Shown here: positions 1-14,500 of the stretch, piece after piece | Numbering within the stretch: position 1 is the stretch's first letter | Layout: every line of letters begins with the position of its first letter | Origin: Apteryx mantelli | Lineage: Eukaryota > Chordata > Aves > Apterygiformes > Apterygidae | DNA: 64,000 nt | Reading direction: 5' to 3' | NCBI RefSeq assembly: GCF_036417845.1 | Contig: NC_089978.1 | Span: forward strand, 136,704,288 to 136,768,287 | The notes under the pieces: model-generated | Seen by the model: only the letters and a program-made list of their open reading frames with translations | Database searches by the model: none | What the model was told of the DNA's origin: nothing | Program-made: the position numbers and the translations under genes

Positions 1-879
1 CATCTTAAAGTCCCTTGAGAAAGGATGCTATGGTCACTATGGAGTTAAAAGCTTTTTTTTTAAGTAACAGCCAGAGAGCATTTAGCCTCATCATCCTTGT
101 GCCTCACTGCTCTGCAAAGGCCCCTGAGTCCTTCACTCTGCTAATGGGTTCCTTGAAGCTGGAATGAGGCTTCTTGACCTCTCCTTCCCACAGTGTACCA
201 TGGAGTCCCTGTTAGTGCTTCTCACTCCAACAGCCACCCCCCCCACCCACCCCCACACACAGATACATGTGCATATCCCTTCCCTGCATTCCCCAAGCAG
301 TTATATTTCAAAGGAATCAAACACCCCACAGCAGTCAGTTCAACAGACATCCTCCCTAGGAAACTGAATTTCTGGCAATGGAGAGAGTATGGGGAAACTG
401 TAACAGTGAAATTTGTCAGGAGTAAGAACAAGGAGCAGATCACTCCAGTGGAGACACCCATATCACCCTCTACTTTTAAAAAATAAAGGAAGTGTTAGTA
501 AAACGCTTTAAGAGATGGAGAAATGGAGATGAGGAATTGGCTAAGGGAGGTAAATCCTAAAAGCAGGGCTAAGTGTCACACCAGGTAGGCAAAAGCAGAT
601 GCAAGAAAACAAAGGGCTTAATCACCCAAGAGGACCTGCCTGAGTGAGAGTGAGCATGGGAACTTAGGTGTGATGTCAAGGACTATGCCTTTAAGCTAAG
701 TGTCCCCAGCTGAGAGACTGCTGGGCTATTCCTTGGTACAGCCAGTTGGAACCAGAGATAGAATAGAGCAGATATCTTGCCAGATCCTCAAGCTTCATGG
801 GATCACTGAACAATATGTGAAGTGCTCCAAAATATATCACTAATTATACATCTCCCACCCATGAGGCATATATATTTAT

Positions 880-1045
880 ACCCCACTTCTGCAGCATGGT
901 AGGATCTGAACACCTCACAGCCTTTATTTTTCACAACACCCCACTGAAAGGAGGAAAGATCCTTTTTCAGATGTGGAATGACACAAAGGCAGACTAAAAG
1001 TAGATCCCAGACTAAGATGCCACTATGCTGACCACTGCAGCATTA
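880..1045 (-). mobile_element. MIR-type tRNA-derived SINE fragment
   Basis: The sequence CACCTCACAGCC, then TTTTCACAACACCCCACTGA, then CAGATGTGGAATGACACAAA resembles the reverse complement of the amniote MIR core and tail (counterpart of CAACACCC...CAGATGGGGAAACTGAGGCA). It is old and diverged. Orientation is judged from that match. Confidence 0.5.
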
Positions 1046-1344
1046 GCAGTTTCTTAGCCCCTGAAATGGAAACCAAGAGCCCAGAAGGATAGATGAGCAT
1101 TGCTAATAGGGATCCAAAAAGTTAACGCCTAGAGGAGCTGTAAAGCAAAACAGCCTAGAGGAAATCAGTAAAGCCGAACACTCCAGTCCATGGTGCTTTA
1201 CTCAGCACTGCTGGGAGTTGTTTCCCTCCAGAGGGGACCTGCAAACTTTCGTTTGCACTTGTGCTTTTCTTTCTGAACCAAAGCTCTCCCCTCTGTTTCC
1301 TTCTAAAAAAGTAGCTACCAAAGAATCTGCTCTTTCTCCCCATT

Positions 1345-1445
1345 GACAGAGTAGCTCTATGATTAGTGTACTACCCTAGAACATGAGACACCCATGTTCA
1401 ATTTCTTCTTTAAGGGACCCTTTTTTTACTTTCCTAGACATGGTG
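1345..1445 (+). mobile_element. tRNA-derived SINE fragment (head)
   Basis: GTAGCTCTATGATTAGTGTA resembles a worn tRNA A box and CATGTTCAATTTC a B box, separated by about 35 nt. The middle, CTAGAACATGAGACACCC, matches the layout of MIR-like amniote SINEs. Confidence 0.45.
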
Positions 1446-2280
1446 TTCATGGATCCACAAGGTGCTAACAAACAACTCACCGTGCTATTTTTTTATGCTT
1501 GCTTAGGTCTCATAACTACCTATGGTAGTCCTTAAAATAAACAGATGCTCTGCCTACACTAATAAGTTCAAACACATCCAATAAGCATCATGGGAACATT
1601 TAACTTACAAGCATAGATATGGCCAAAAAATGGCTGGAGCAAAGGGTAGAAGCCAAGATCACCTGCTGTCTGTACATGTGCCAGGTAACCAGTAAGGTAG
1701 GAGACATGCAGCCTCATCGTTGATTTGTGGCCCAATACATCCTTAATTCTTCTTTGCATGGGCCTCCACCACTCCAGTTGTCTGCAATAGTGAGAAAGGC
1801 TTCCCAAGGAGGCTCTTCTAAGAAGAAACACTAATTACCACAGCATTTCATGTGGGATCTGATCTAGCAGGCATACAACCAGTGTTTTCAGAAATAACAT
1901 CATGACAGAAATTTGCTTTCAGTGTATGACAGCCACTGAGTGTGTTTTTTCAGGAACATGTTTCATGGTTTTTAGGTGTGGTTGCCTAAATGCTGCCTAT
2001 ATCCCTTGTCAGATTACTAAACTTCTGTATTGAAATCTGGTTAAGTAACAAGCACTGCACAGCTTGTTTGTTGTAGAACAAGCAGCTGAACAAAGGGTGG
2101 GTGAACTGTGATGTTGATGTGGGTCTGCGAACTTCTCTCTCAAGGGAGGAAGTTGTGTGGATAATTCCTCCAAGTTTCCTGGTACTACAACCCCTGTAGT
2201 ACAACACCTTTTCTGCAACTTTTAATTCTCCTCTGTCTTTCTAGATCTTCTCTTGATAACACAGATAGTGACTGAGACAT

Positions 2281-2525
2281 AGAAATGGAAAAAGAACTGA
2301 AGCAAAAGATAAGGGAAAGAAAATATCTGTCTTACAGAAAATGAGGTGGGAACAGGTGGAAAAAAGAAAGAAAAAGATGAAAAAGAAAAGGCAGGTTAAG
2401 ACAGTAAAAGAGGAAAAATATGACAAAGGAATAGTTGTGTGAAAGAAATTGTTGGGTGAAAGAAAGGACAAGAAAGTAATAAAAATGAAGGAAAGGAGAG
2501 ACAGAAACAAAGACAGAAAGGGACA
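2281..2525 (+). repeat. Long purine-rich tract (A/G)
   Basis: About 240 nt consist almost wholly of A and G with few interruptions, for example GGAAAAAAGAAAGAAAAAGA. This makes the opposite strand open in several frames and rich in Phe, Ser and Leu. No gene is implied. Confidence 0.7.
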
Positions 2526-5500
2526 GCTGATTTAGAACATTTCCCTTTCTCAGTAGGTTACATTCTTCCCACTTTCAGAATGTAACTTGGTAAAAGTTGC
2601 ATGACAGTGTAAGGGAAGGATGTCCTTGCAGTTTTTTTAAGTGAAGTGAAGCAATTAGTGCAGTATTCTGAGCAATGGGGGCAGAAAACATGTACAGGGT
2701 TGTCTGCAGAAGGATTTTCTTTTTGGTTGTCTGCTTGCTACTTCAGTGACTCAGTAACTTGCAGGTCTTCGAAGATTCTCTTGGTCAGGAAATACCATCT
2801 GCATGTTACACCAGCATGATCTATAGTGTTAACTGCAGACTCTATGCAGTTCTCTGAGTGTCACAAGGGAGCAGGGCCCCACAACCCTTCAGCCTAACCA
2901 GTGCCAAGAGTTCAGGTTTCCCTGGAAATTTGGGACCCTGAGCCAAACCGCCTTTAACAGGGCCAAAGATTTATCAGATGACACATTCTTCAGCCTTTCA
3001 GAAGAATCACTGGATCAGAGGCAGAAAGGACAATATCCTAGTTACATGGGACCCTAAGTTCTGAAATGAACTAACAGTACAGTGAAGCCCAAACCTCCAT
3101 AAATAACAGATTCATCTGCAACTAATTCCTAATCAAGTGTCAATGCAAGATTTCTGGGAACACCTTAATCTGTGGGGTAAAATGTAGTAGCAAAATACAT
3201 GTGTGACTCTTATTGCAGTTACCTGAGACAAAGAGATGTTCATACAGCAGACCCAAGCCTCCCTGAATCCTATCCCATCTTGTGCAGGACTCAGTGGAAA
3301 ATCTGGAATTACTTCTCCATGGCAGCCTCTCTCCTGATTGTTCCAGAGCTTATCCCATGGAGCTCAGAATACTTCAGAAATTAACAAATGAAATTACTGC
3401 TGACATGACTCCCAGAGCCTGGAGCCAGCTAGGCATGGATTATTAACAGCACTAATTTGTGCTCCTAAAGGATCCAGCTGAAATCAGGATGACACTGTGG
3501 AAAACACTGTATATAAACAGTGAGACATAGCCATGTTCTGAAGATCTACCCCAAGACCTACATCGATAAGGTAAAAGATTTAGTATTAACTCTGCTTTGT
3601 AGATGTGGGAACAAGACCTGGAATTATTATATGGTTTGGCTCAAGAGAAAATGAAACCATAAACAAAACCCTAACATCCAGAAACCCAGACCAGCAGAGA
3701 TCCCTTTCACCAGCTATACAATCTGCGATCATCCTCTGGACTATACACAGACACCATAACAAAGACGGCTCAGCTAAACAGAGCCACTGCAATTGCTGTA
3801 TTTCCCATATGGTTCATGTTCATCCTAGATTCCATGCTCTTTTTCTTACTTGCAGCCTCTGGCACCAAAGAATAATTTGTTGGGAAGTTAGAAAGTATAG
3901 TTATGGCTCATAACCCCTCACTTGCCTGTGGGGAATGTACACAGCTGATGATATCAGTAGAATCTACACATACCACATCCTATCCTTAGTGTAACCCAGT
4001 GTAACCCAGACCAGAAGCAAGGAAATAACCCATAGAGTCACACTCCAAATTTTTGTGCTTTAATGGCTGGGAAACTGATGCTCCAGTAATGCACTGAAAA
4101 AGCAGTTTAGGAAGAAAACCAAAAAACACTGGTTCGTGTTATGCACCAGAAGAAGTCAGGGTACAGCCTTTAGGACACTGCAGCACAGAATGTGAAAGTA
4201 TTGTCATGAGTGCCTATGTAAGAACAAGCATATTCTTACTTTTTACTGAGAGGAGTAAGAGCGCAGTAGTGTGACATTGTTCCTAAACTGTTGTCAGCAG
4301 GAGACAACTCGTCAAAGACGGAAACAGACTAAGACTGAAGAATACATACCAAAAATGTAACCTACTCCTGTGGCTCTCTGGCCTACTCTCCCCGTAGGAT
4401 CCTTCAAAAGGCAAAGCCAAACCTTGGCAGGTGGTTTGTAGTGTAGTAAAAGACCTGCCTTAACCCCAGTAACAGGGAATGGACATCACATGCTCAAATA
4501 CCATACATCTTTTTTTGTCTCTAACTTTAGCTCCCCAATGGCCTAATTTCTGGACCTGCTGTAGACTGTTATCCCGAAGCAGGTTTATATGAGTTCAGTA
4601 TGTTCTGCAGAGAACAGCTGTCTCATCCTTCCAGTCCCCAACTGGTTATGTGGTAACAGGCATGGAAGCTGAACCTGCCCGGTCCCTTCTGTGGGATTGC
4701 CAACTTTCAAGCTGTGAAGATGGCAGGGGAGGTCAGTTTGGGTTCTCTATTTTCTAGTTTAAAAAAAGGCTTTGGTTATTCAGAGAGAGATGTGGTTGAC
4801 AAGCACTCATAGCTCTCGGGCGATAAACTGTGTCCACATTCCTTGGCAGACATCAGGCTTTCCAGTTCCATTCTACTTTCCTCCTCTGTCACATGCTCAG
4901 CTGGCAGGCAGTCTTGTTTTCAATTCCCCCCAACATATGAAAGTGTCCAAGATATTTCAGTGGGGTAACTCTACAGGCAGAATCCCTGATATTGGGATAG
5001 CTTCTCTTCCAAATTCCCATATGAGGTTGACTCGTAAGGTGGGTAAGCTATTTCCTATGCTATTTTCCACTGCAAGTTTCCATAAGGAAATAGCTTACCC
5101 TCGTCTTCTATTCTATCTGTACCCCTTTTGGTCAACCTTTAGGCAGGGAGACACTATCAGAATAGGAGCAAGTACACACATACACAAGAGTTGGTGGCAC
5201 ATTAAGCAGTGGGAGGAGGACACATGGAGCAGATGTGGATTTTATCCATGGAGGAGGAGGATCTTATGACTGCCATGACTTCACTCTAGCTTCTCCCCAG
5301 CCGGAAAGATGCTGCAACATTCGGCAGCAGTCAGCAACATTTAATTATTGTGTTGCCCCCTCTCTGTGCTCCCTTCATCCCCACCATGCCTGCAGCCTTG
5401 GAGCCCCACCAGAGCTGCCCCACACTGTGACCTACCACTGGGAATCTGTCAACCCCTACCAGTATGAAATTAAGATGGCTCCACAGCAACTTAAGTGACA

Positions 5501-8364
5501 ATAAACTTATCTCCTTTTCAAAAAGAACAGGAAAATGTTCATCATCTACCCAGTCTCATTGCACAAAACATGTGAACAGAGGTTATTACAACCTGAAAAA
5601 AGAGGATGCAGGCTAACCACCTCAATCCAACATACATAAGCCTCAGTCTCCTCACCCCAGTCAGATACCAGTTGTCATTCCCACCTTACAACAGCTTTCC
5701 TGCAAGTCTCTTGCCTTGGGACCTCCTTCGTGCATCCTTGGGGCCCCCTCTGCCTGCAATATCCCCCTCTGTTATGCAGCTAGGTAATCCTTTCAAAGGC
5801 ACACTGTTACCATTTGAAGTCTTTGCCCTCACCACCTGCCCTATGACATTCTCTTCAGCTGTCCTCCTAATTCCCTGTGACATACGATCGCCCTTCCACT
5901 GTCCAAGCACTTTCCTCAGGGCAACCCCTCCTGCTCTGGAAACTGTGATACTGATGTCTGCTCAGGAGTCTTACCTTAGCTGACCTGACTTGATTTCCAG
6001 CCTCTAAATACCCTGTCAGTCTCACCTACCTAGGAAATCAAGAAGGTGGAAGGCGGTACGGCAAAAGGAAGAGCTACCTCAGAGTCACCACGTTAGCTGC
6101 ACTATCCACAGGACTTCACAACCCTCCACTTCTAAGAGGTCCTCTCCCACTCCCTTCCCCTAGGCTGTGGGAAAAAGGGACTGCTCCCTTTGTACCTGTC
6201 CCTTAAGAACTGGAAGGAGACCTGCACTAACTTTATCTCCCTTTTCAAAGCCAGTGGTTGCTGTCCTGGCAGCCCTGATGTTTGTTGCCCAGCCACCACA
6301 GTGACCAAACAGAATGGTTTGCCCTGGTGAATAAAAGGCCAAGGGAACTGGGATACTGCTACACTGGAGACAGCAAACCAGGTCTCAAATCTCATCAGAG
6401 ATCAGATCTTCAGGACCTCCTCCCCTTTAGCCTTTTGCTTGTTCCTTACCTCCTTTCCCCTTGCATACACTCTCTCCTTCACCTACTCTCATCACCCCTG
6501 AGCGCACTGGTAGCAGTATTGCCATGAGGATGTTATTGTCAAGGCAACAGAAGTAGCATATGAGCACTGGCCTGAGACCAGCAGTTGGATACAGGGTCTG
6601 AAATGTTTCTTTGCTGTTTCCACTCTGCTTTTCTTTCCCTGCTCCCATAGGCAGGTGAAAGGGACAAAGACAGAGTCTGTGGGGCCAGCTGGGATCTTGA
6701 TACAAAAAGGGGCTGCAGAACAGGCTGCAGGTCTCAGATGCCTCTGGGTTTGCCACAAGGAGCAGTGCATACTCTTTCACCTCACCAGTTAATCTGTTTC
6801 TAGGAAAACCTGGAAGCACTGCAGGCCACTTCCTCCCCTTTAAAGCTTGCCAGTTGTCTTCCTTTCACAACTGAAGCAATCAGGTGTCCTCACTTACTTC
6901 ACTTGGGACAAAGATTTTGCCTTCAAGTATACAATAGTAATGACTACTTTAGAGTTACTCTGGCTCACAAACTTTGTAAAAGGTTGATAGAAAGATTTTT
7001 GTCTTTTGGAGGAGTAGTATCACTATCTGTGACCATGCTAAAAAATTTCAGGCATCCTGTGTTTTCCTAACAATGCTTCCTTTGACCCCATCATGGACCA
7101 AATAAGCCCAGAAAATATTTGTGATTCTTCTGTTGTGTATTGGATCATTTTAGCTTTTTTATTGGATTTATTAAAGTGTGATCCAGAAATGGGCACCATT
7201 TGAGAAATGTAAACAAATTCTTCTTTCAGCTTTTCCCGTGAGTCATCTTGTCATATATTTGTTATAAAATCTCTTATCAGCTTGTGTTTCACAATGAATG
7301 GTTATTTTGATAGTTATATGATCTGTTTCTGATGTGTGCATGATGTTTCAGAGTTCCAGACTTACTTCCAAAATTAAAATGGCTTTGAAAGCAGGGCACT
7401 TACTATTGATTAAAGTAATTTTTATTTTCTGTAGAAATGGATGTAGGCATAGCCATAGCAGAATAATTATCTCACTGAGACAAACACCAGTTTATTTCCT
7501 CCCATATATAACTATGGCTAGATTCAATGACAACATGAGCAATTTTATAGTCAGTAAGTCCTTAGAACAAAGGGACTTTCTTGGGCATATTAATATCTCT
7601 CCAGACAAATTCAGCCTTGACTTGTCATTGTTAAGCGCTGCACTTGGAACATTATGTTAATAACCGTACAGAGAAATTACCACAGAAGCACTAATATTCC
7701 CAACAGTTTACAAAGGTCAGTTATACAATGCCCTTGTCACATGACAAGGGTCAGTCTCCAGCCATGCCAAACCTGGAAATAGACTTCAAGCCTTCTAATT
7801 TTATAATTTTATTATCCTCTGCTCTCCACCTCCACAGCAACTGGAATTTGTGGCCCTACTTCTCTTTTCTTGTACCTTAGCACCTCTGCAGCCAAAATTC
7901 CAAGACAGATGTGTGATGGGAATGTGCAAACGAATCCACTGGTCTCATCTTCTCATCTCACACTCATGCATCCACTCACTCTTCTCTAACAGATCCTCTT
8001 TCACCCTCAAGCTTCTGTGCTGTACCCAGCACTGCCCCTCCACATGTATTCCTTCTGTCACACACTATACGTCTCCCTTGTCTTTGCAACAGTTCTCTTC
8101 TGCATCTCTTCTCCATCATCCTTCTCCTCTCCAGCCTCATTTTTTCCAACATATCCCTCCTCCTCTCTCTCCTTGGCTTATTCTAGACTGATTTCAAGGT
8201 GTGATGTTAGCCACACAGGAAAATCCAGTCATTTTGCCAGTCTAATATGAACACAGCAGACTGGTTTTAACTCATGTTAAATGAATCAGGTTAGAACATA
8301 AGACATGTCCTTTAAATCCTAATCTAGGAAAGACATTTGCATTTCTTGGCATCTTACTCAGTTT

Positions 8365-8700
8365 TTGTCAGTTACTGGCTCATTCCTTCCAACCTGCTCT
8401 CCTTTGGTGTGTTCTGATCTCTTTCAGAACCTGTCTCTTTTTCCTCCCATTCTATCCCCAAAAGGCTCCTTTGCACAACTTCCCCATCACTGTAAACAGG
8501 ACATAACTCTTGCTTTTTCCCTGAGACCCACAGCATGTTTTTTTATCCACAATCAAGGGAATCACGTGGCTTTTCTCATTTTTATACTTCCTCCTTTGCA
8601 TGTGTTTATGTTAATATTTGCTTGTTTCTCACTCTTAAGTTTTATCGCTCCTGCCTCAAAGTCAAAGACAATATTTTTCTTAGAAGAACAAAGGACTTAT
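8365..8700 (+). mobile_element. L2-like LINE fragment
   Basis: The segment with ACTTCCCCATCACTGTAAAC and the pyrimidine-rich sequence around it resembles the RT-domain 3' portion of L2 in sense orientation. It is strongly diverged with no intact reading frame. Confidence 0.4.
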
Positions 8701-11568
8701 TTTCCCTCCTAGATACGGATAAGGCGAGGCCAGGATCCGGGAGTACTGTTGCTAATCATACAGGGAGGGAGGAGTGGAACAAAAGAGAGAATAGAAAATA
8801 AGGTTGGAGTTAAATCATGAAGGCAAAAGGTTACAGATAGGGTTGACTTACAGCTAACATCAAAAATAAGGAGCAGACCTGGTACCACCTTTCCAGTGGT
8901 GCCTTTGGTACCCAGGGGAAGGCAAGTGGTAGCAGAAAACGGATTGAATAATAGCCAACCCACTCCAACACCTCCCTCTGCTGGCCATTTCCCAGAGGGA
9001 ACTGGAAAGGGCTTGGTGTGGTGGTGGGACAAGATGCTGTGGATTGTTCCTCTTTGAACCATGACACAACAGGTCACATATGATTACAAAAACACATCTG
9101 TTAGCTCAGCCAGTGAAGGAAGAGACTCCTGTTCTTGCTTAAGAATGGCTGAATTATTGTGGGAATTTTAGCTAAATTCTAGCTATTTAATTTCATATTA
9201 TTCATTAATCTTTAATGTCAATACACCAAATCTATAAAATGAGTAGTGTTTTATGTCTTTAAATGCATATTAATACACTGAAACACTCTTATGTCCTTAT
9301 AGCACATAACAGTTTCCTCCAGTTGTGTGTTCTACAAACCAAAAGGAAGATCTGATTTTCTTTTCTCACTGCTGCTACAAGAGGGCAGAAGCTACAACAA
9401 TATGAGAAACAGGAAGCCCTAAAAGGTCAGATCATTTACAAAACAACATGCAGGCATGTATTCATAATGTGTTGTGCATAATAGTAAATACCATGAAAAA
9501 GAGTCGTTTGTTTTGCTGTATCTTTTTGTGTTTAAAGAAATACTGAAGCATGATCTTGGCTTAACAGGCATAAAGAGGTTCTTGGCCTGTTCCCCAGATG
9601 TGCACAGCTCCATAAAACTCCTACAGCTTTCCTGTTGCTAGTGCAATACAGAAGACACTGATCTGGCTACAGCAGAACTCTTGTTTTTTTTTGCAGGAGC
9701 TCTGCAATGTATGTCATTATGTCTAATGCAATGTACATCTGAGAGTTTCTGGATTTCCTTTCTGTGCTGTAGAAGTACTGACTTAAAATCAAGACCCAGT
9801 TTTCCTAAGGTTCCTATCTCTAGATCTTTTGTAACTTACATCTTCCTTTATATTGCTTTACTTACCTGGACAGGTTTGGTGGTACACTTTAATCTTGATA
9901 TCATTTCAACACAAATGAATTCCCCAAACCTCCCACCTGTGGCAGAAAACCTCAAAGCTGATCTGCAGAAGTTCATCTTGAAACCTGGGCTCGTGCCATA
10001 GCCCTGTGAGTTCTCTTCCCTCCCTCCTGTCCTGCTATGCCAGCCCCTGGGCACCTCATACAGGTCTGCCAATGTGCATTAACATCTTAAACATTTGCCA
10101 TTGGAATTCACTGCTCTTTACCCACTCATCTGGCTGGAAATGAGAGGGTTTCTAACAGATGTGAAACTTGGCTGGGGATGAGTTTTCAAAGCATCACAAT
10201 AGCTAGAGTTCCCAGGGAAAAATCTGGGTGAGAGGGAGGAAGAAGGAGGCCTGAGATGCAGTCACAAGCTGATGTGGGATGGACACATTCCATAAGCATT
10301 TGTGAGAGGGGAAATTCCAGCCTTTCTCATCTCTGACTCTCATCACATGACTTCCAGTCTGTATGCTCAGTCATTCCACCCTGCTGTCTCTTTTCATGTC
10401 AGCTCTTTCATCCCCTCCCTCTTTTCCTTCTCCAGTTTCCCTCATCAATCTCTGCTCCTTCACCGGCCTTCCTGCTTTTCTTTCTCTTCCTTTTCACTTT
10501 CTCTGAATAACTGTAATCCTGTGAAAACTTGACAGATGAGCAGCACCCCCTGCCCCAGCTCTGAATCCTCTATTAGTTATTACGTGGGCTAGAGCAGAAC
10601 GCTCTTTCCCGAGCTCACCTCTTCCAGTCCTGACCATGGGAGGGCCATTTCTAGGGATTCAGCCTTCAGTGGTCATTCAGCTGTTTGCTTCTGAACAGAG
10701 CCCAGGAATGCAGCCAGGGCAGATTGTGAGGTATGTGATGATGTACCCAAATAGTTATTTATGATGTGAAAGTGTGTCTGTTGCCCCTGGAAACCAGAGT
10801 GAGGCTCATCTACTCCCTTCATACAAGGGTTGCTATGCAATGCATTTGCTCTTGAGGAGTGGGAACAGGGCTAAGATCTGGCAGCAATTCTGTTAGGAAT
10901 GACCTGTTGCAAAACAGAAGGGCAGAAACAGGCAGGACCACCTCCCGATTAGCGGCAGAGACCACAGAGGAGATGGATGGTTTATCGTAATGTTTGACTG
11001 ACAGCTATTTGCTTGCCAGAGACAGTAAGTGAGAGAAGGAGGGAAGAGCAAACTGGTTCCCATGGCAACAGTGCTCAAGTCATATGAGGTCAAAATGTGA
11101 CTGACACTGCCAGAGACAATGAATTTTGATGAGAGGCTAAAACCCACAGCAGAGACTGAGTGATTCAGTCTGCCAGTTCTGGACACCTGAACAGCTTTGT
11201 AAACACCCCTCTACTGGCCTGCATTGCTCCCAGCTATTGTGCTCCTTGGGGGCTCTCCCAAAGCCTGATCATCTATCTCAATGCCTGTCCTGAATCCACC
11301 TCTAGCTATTTTTGTTTCTAGGTCACTGAGAATACATCTGCATAGCCAGCAGAGGTTGATTGCAGTGCGGGTTGGCATGTCCATGCTAGTCTTAATCACT
11401 AGCAAGGGCAGCACAATCTAGACTGCACAACAGACTGTACCAACCCACCAAGTATTCTCAGTGAAGAGTCAGCTGACCAGTCACCGTTTCGTCACTGTCC
11501 TCCAGTACCTAAGCCAACTTAATAAATAGCTTGCACATGCATCCCTAGTGACGATAAAACCATGTAGG

Positions 11569-11589
11569 TTTTTTTTTTTTTTTTTTTTT
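11569..11589 (+). repeat. Poly(T) tract, 21 nt
   Basis: An uninterrupted run of T. It could be the tail of a minus-strand retroposed sequence, but the sequence to its right shows no recognisable element, so it is listed as a simple repeat. Confidence 0.85.
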
Positions 11590-14500
11590 AAGCTTGGAGG
11601 ACTTTGCAGATCTGTAAATGTTTCAACCAGCAAAGCAGCTGGAATTCAGTGCATCCCTCTGCAGAATCCTAACCTGTTGAAATAGATTTCTGTTGCCACC
11701 TGGTGGATAACTGAAGAGCATCTAGAATAAACACCAAGATTTCTCCCCCAGCCATTCCCTGAGAGATGCTCATTCTCCTCCACTTATTCTACAGGCCTTT
11801 ACTCTTGCCACGTCACAATTTTTTCACATTAGAGGGGAATGGGGGAGAATGTTAATGATATTAGATTAACCATTCCAAGTTATTCGAATCATTGCAAGTC
11901 TTCTGCACAGTTCTCAATTCAACACTGGCAATTTTCTTGACTACTCCACATGGTGTAATAAAGATTCCCTTCTAACCTCCAAAGCTTGTGGTTTATCTGA
12001 CCTTAAAGTAGAAACCTTCACCCTAGCCCTGAGAGTTGCTGAATGAGTCATCCACAGTGGGTCAGTTAATGAATGTAAAATTACCAACCCCACTTACCTT
12101 CGGCAGAAATCTCTTTGTAGGATTTTGCCCCTACTTACTGAAGAAAGTAAGAATCACTAGACAGCATCAGACTATCTGTTTATCAAGTCCAGGGTTCCAT
12201 CTTTAGATTAGTGTCAGATGCCTCATGGAAGGCAGTAATCTCACATCAGATGGTTTGCCCTCACATGCTCCTTTCATGGGCATTATTGCAGCTTCTACCA
12301 GAGCCTGGTTTAAGCTTTACGGAACAAGAGCTCCTACAACCAGCCACAGCTTCACCTTCTCGTGATCATGAGATCCTGGTGACAGCCCTCAAGGAGGGTA
12401 TCAGATCCAAAGACAGTGGATAATTCAGAAGTAGGGCATCCTGATGGCATTTGGTCATAGTCCTGTTTCAGTGTTTGCTCCCTCCCGTCTTTAGCTCCTT
12501 CTTCAAGCCTTGCCTTTCTGTCTCCCTTCTGCTCCAGCCTTGATCCTGCCAGTGTTCCCTGCTTCAGCCCAGCCACTTCTGCCTGTTTGAACTACCCAAC
12601 CTAGCAACCACTGCCTGACCTCTAGTAACTGACTTACCGCTCAGGAACAGAGTCCCCTGTGAATTCCTCACTCTGGGGTTCCCAGAGGCTGGCATGATTC
12701 ATGACATCTTGTCACTCCCAATAACTCTCACTCAGTGAATGAAATCCCAGGAGCAGTAAGACACACTTCAGTTCAGTGTGGATGATGTTGCTCCAGCATC
12801 AGCTTCAGCTCCATGTGAAACTGTCCATGGAACTGCAGCAGCTCCTTCAGTAGCCCCATCTCAGAGCTGAACCTCCCCTTGCCACAAAAACCTAAAGATG
12901 TTTGTTGTTTTGGTACTGCTAACCTATGTCATCTGTTGTTTTTGACACAGTCTTCTGTTTGTGCTATGGATGGTGTCATGAGGGAACTCCTGACTAATGT
13001 GGGCAATCCTTCTAATGCAGAAGGTGAAGTATTTCTCACAACAGTTTATGAAGAGCCCAGGAGAGTGCAGTGAGCAGAAGCTGCACCCATAACATTAAAG
13101 CAAAGGTAGTGGGACAGTATAGGGACATTTGGCAGCACTTTGAAGCTCAGTTTGGCCTCAGGAAGGGGGCGACGTGCTTGCAATGCAGCATCCCCATTTC
13201 CAGCAGAGGCCAATTGGAAAATTCCTGGTGCAATTGAAAATGTCCTTTGATTTAGGTGTTTTATTTTTTAATTCTCTACATCAGCATTGACATCCACTGG
13301 CAAGACAGTAAAGCTGAGTATTTGAGGGGCTCATAATTGGTAGTGATTCTCTCACCCAGATCTCTACAACTTCATGTTTCAGCTTCATGTTCAGTCTGGT
13401 GCCTTCACAATTGTTACCTCAGGCCAAAGAGCACAGGCAGTAGTGAGTTGTTTGCCTCCACTAAGGTGGAAGGAGTTGGGGAAACAGACAGTGGTCCTTT
13501 GCCCATTTTGATTCAAATACCTGACTCCACAGGCACCACAAACTTAGGCAGTCCAAGAGAAACTCCACTGACCTACCAATCCACTTCTCCATTCCAAAAC
13601 CAGGTAACCTCATCACACTGCCGTATGACAGCAATGGGTCACATGGGTCTGAAAGACACAGGAGTCTCTAGAAATTTCATGGACATAGGATTTGGCTAAG
13701 AACTTCAATGGATTTGTACAACTTCAAGGTTGTTATAAGCCAGGGATGGATCCTCATTCACTACAAACTATTTTGTGAAGAAGATTACTTTGTTATGTAC
13801 AAACTAGTAAATGAAAAGGTGCCCGGGAGTGTTCCCCAGCACTGAAATTCAATGTTTAAAGTTTTGTTAGCACCAACTATTACTCTTCCAAACAATTCCT
13901 GTTCATGGTTTAGGAGTTAGCTCATGGCAAGGACCATTCCCAGTAGGAAGTCTGCATTCAGCCAGCCTGTTAGGGATGGTAAGAGAGTTGAACAGTATGG
14001 CCATTCCATGCCCATTGGCCTCAGACCCAGAGAACAGTCTACAGCATACTTAGTTTACTACCACAGTCACAGTCTTTTTCTCTTAGTGGGCTCTCTCTGA
14101 GAAACACTTTGTTCACTTTTCCTACTTTCCAATTACCTAGGATGTGTGTGGCTCTCTTTGCATGGGACCAAAATCATTAGGTTAAGGTCTGAATTCTTCT
14201 TTCACCACCATTCCTGTAGAAGTAATGCTGGATCCATTATGACCACAGAGCCAAAGTTTATTGACATATTTTGTTAGCTGCATTGCCTTTAAAAAGTTAG
14301 TGCTTGTTGCTGCTTTTCAGCATCCAGGTTACTGGAAACATGCATTAACAGGTCACCATTGATTAGATCCCAGACAGTAACACTATCAGATCCAAAGCCA
14401 AGGCTACATTGAAAAAGAAGCCAGGTTACCCTGAAAACTTATTGTAGAGTTCATGTGTTCTCAGAGCTTCATCTACAGAGCTTCATGTTCTGTCTGAGCA

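Noticed and set aside
2241-2510. 89-residue minus-strand frame that looks like a hydrophobic membrane protein
   Set aside because: It is the complement of the polypurine tract, so Phe/Ser/Leu richness is a composition effect.
4772-5269. 165-residue plus-strand open frame
   Set aside because: No recognisable domain, no splice or promoter context, and irregular composition; a chance frame in the gene-poor region.
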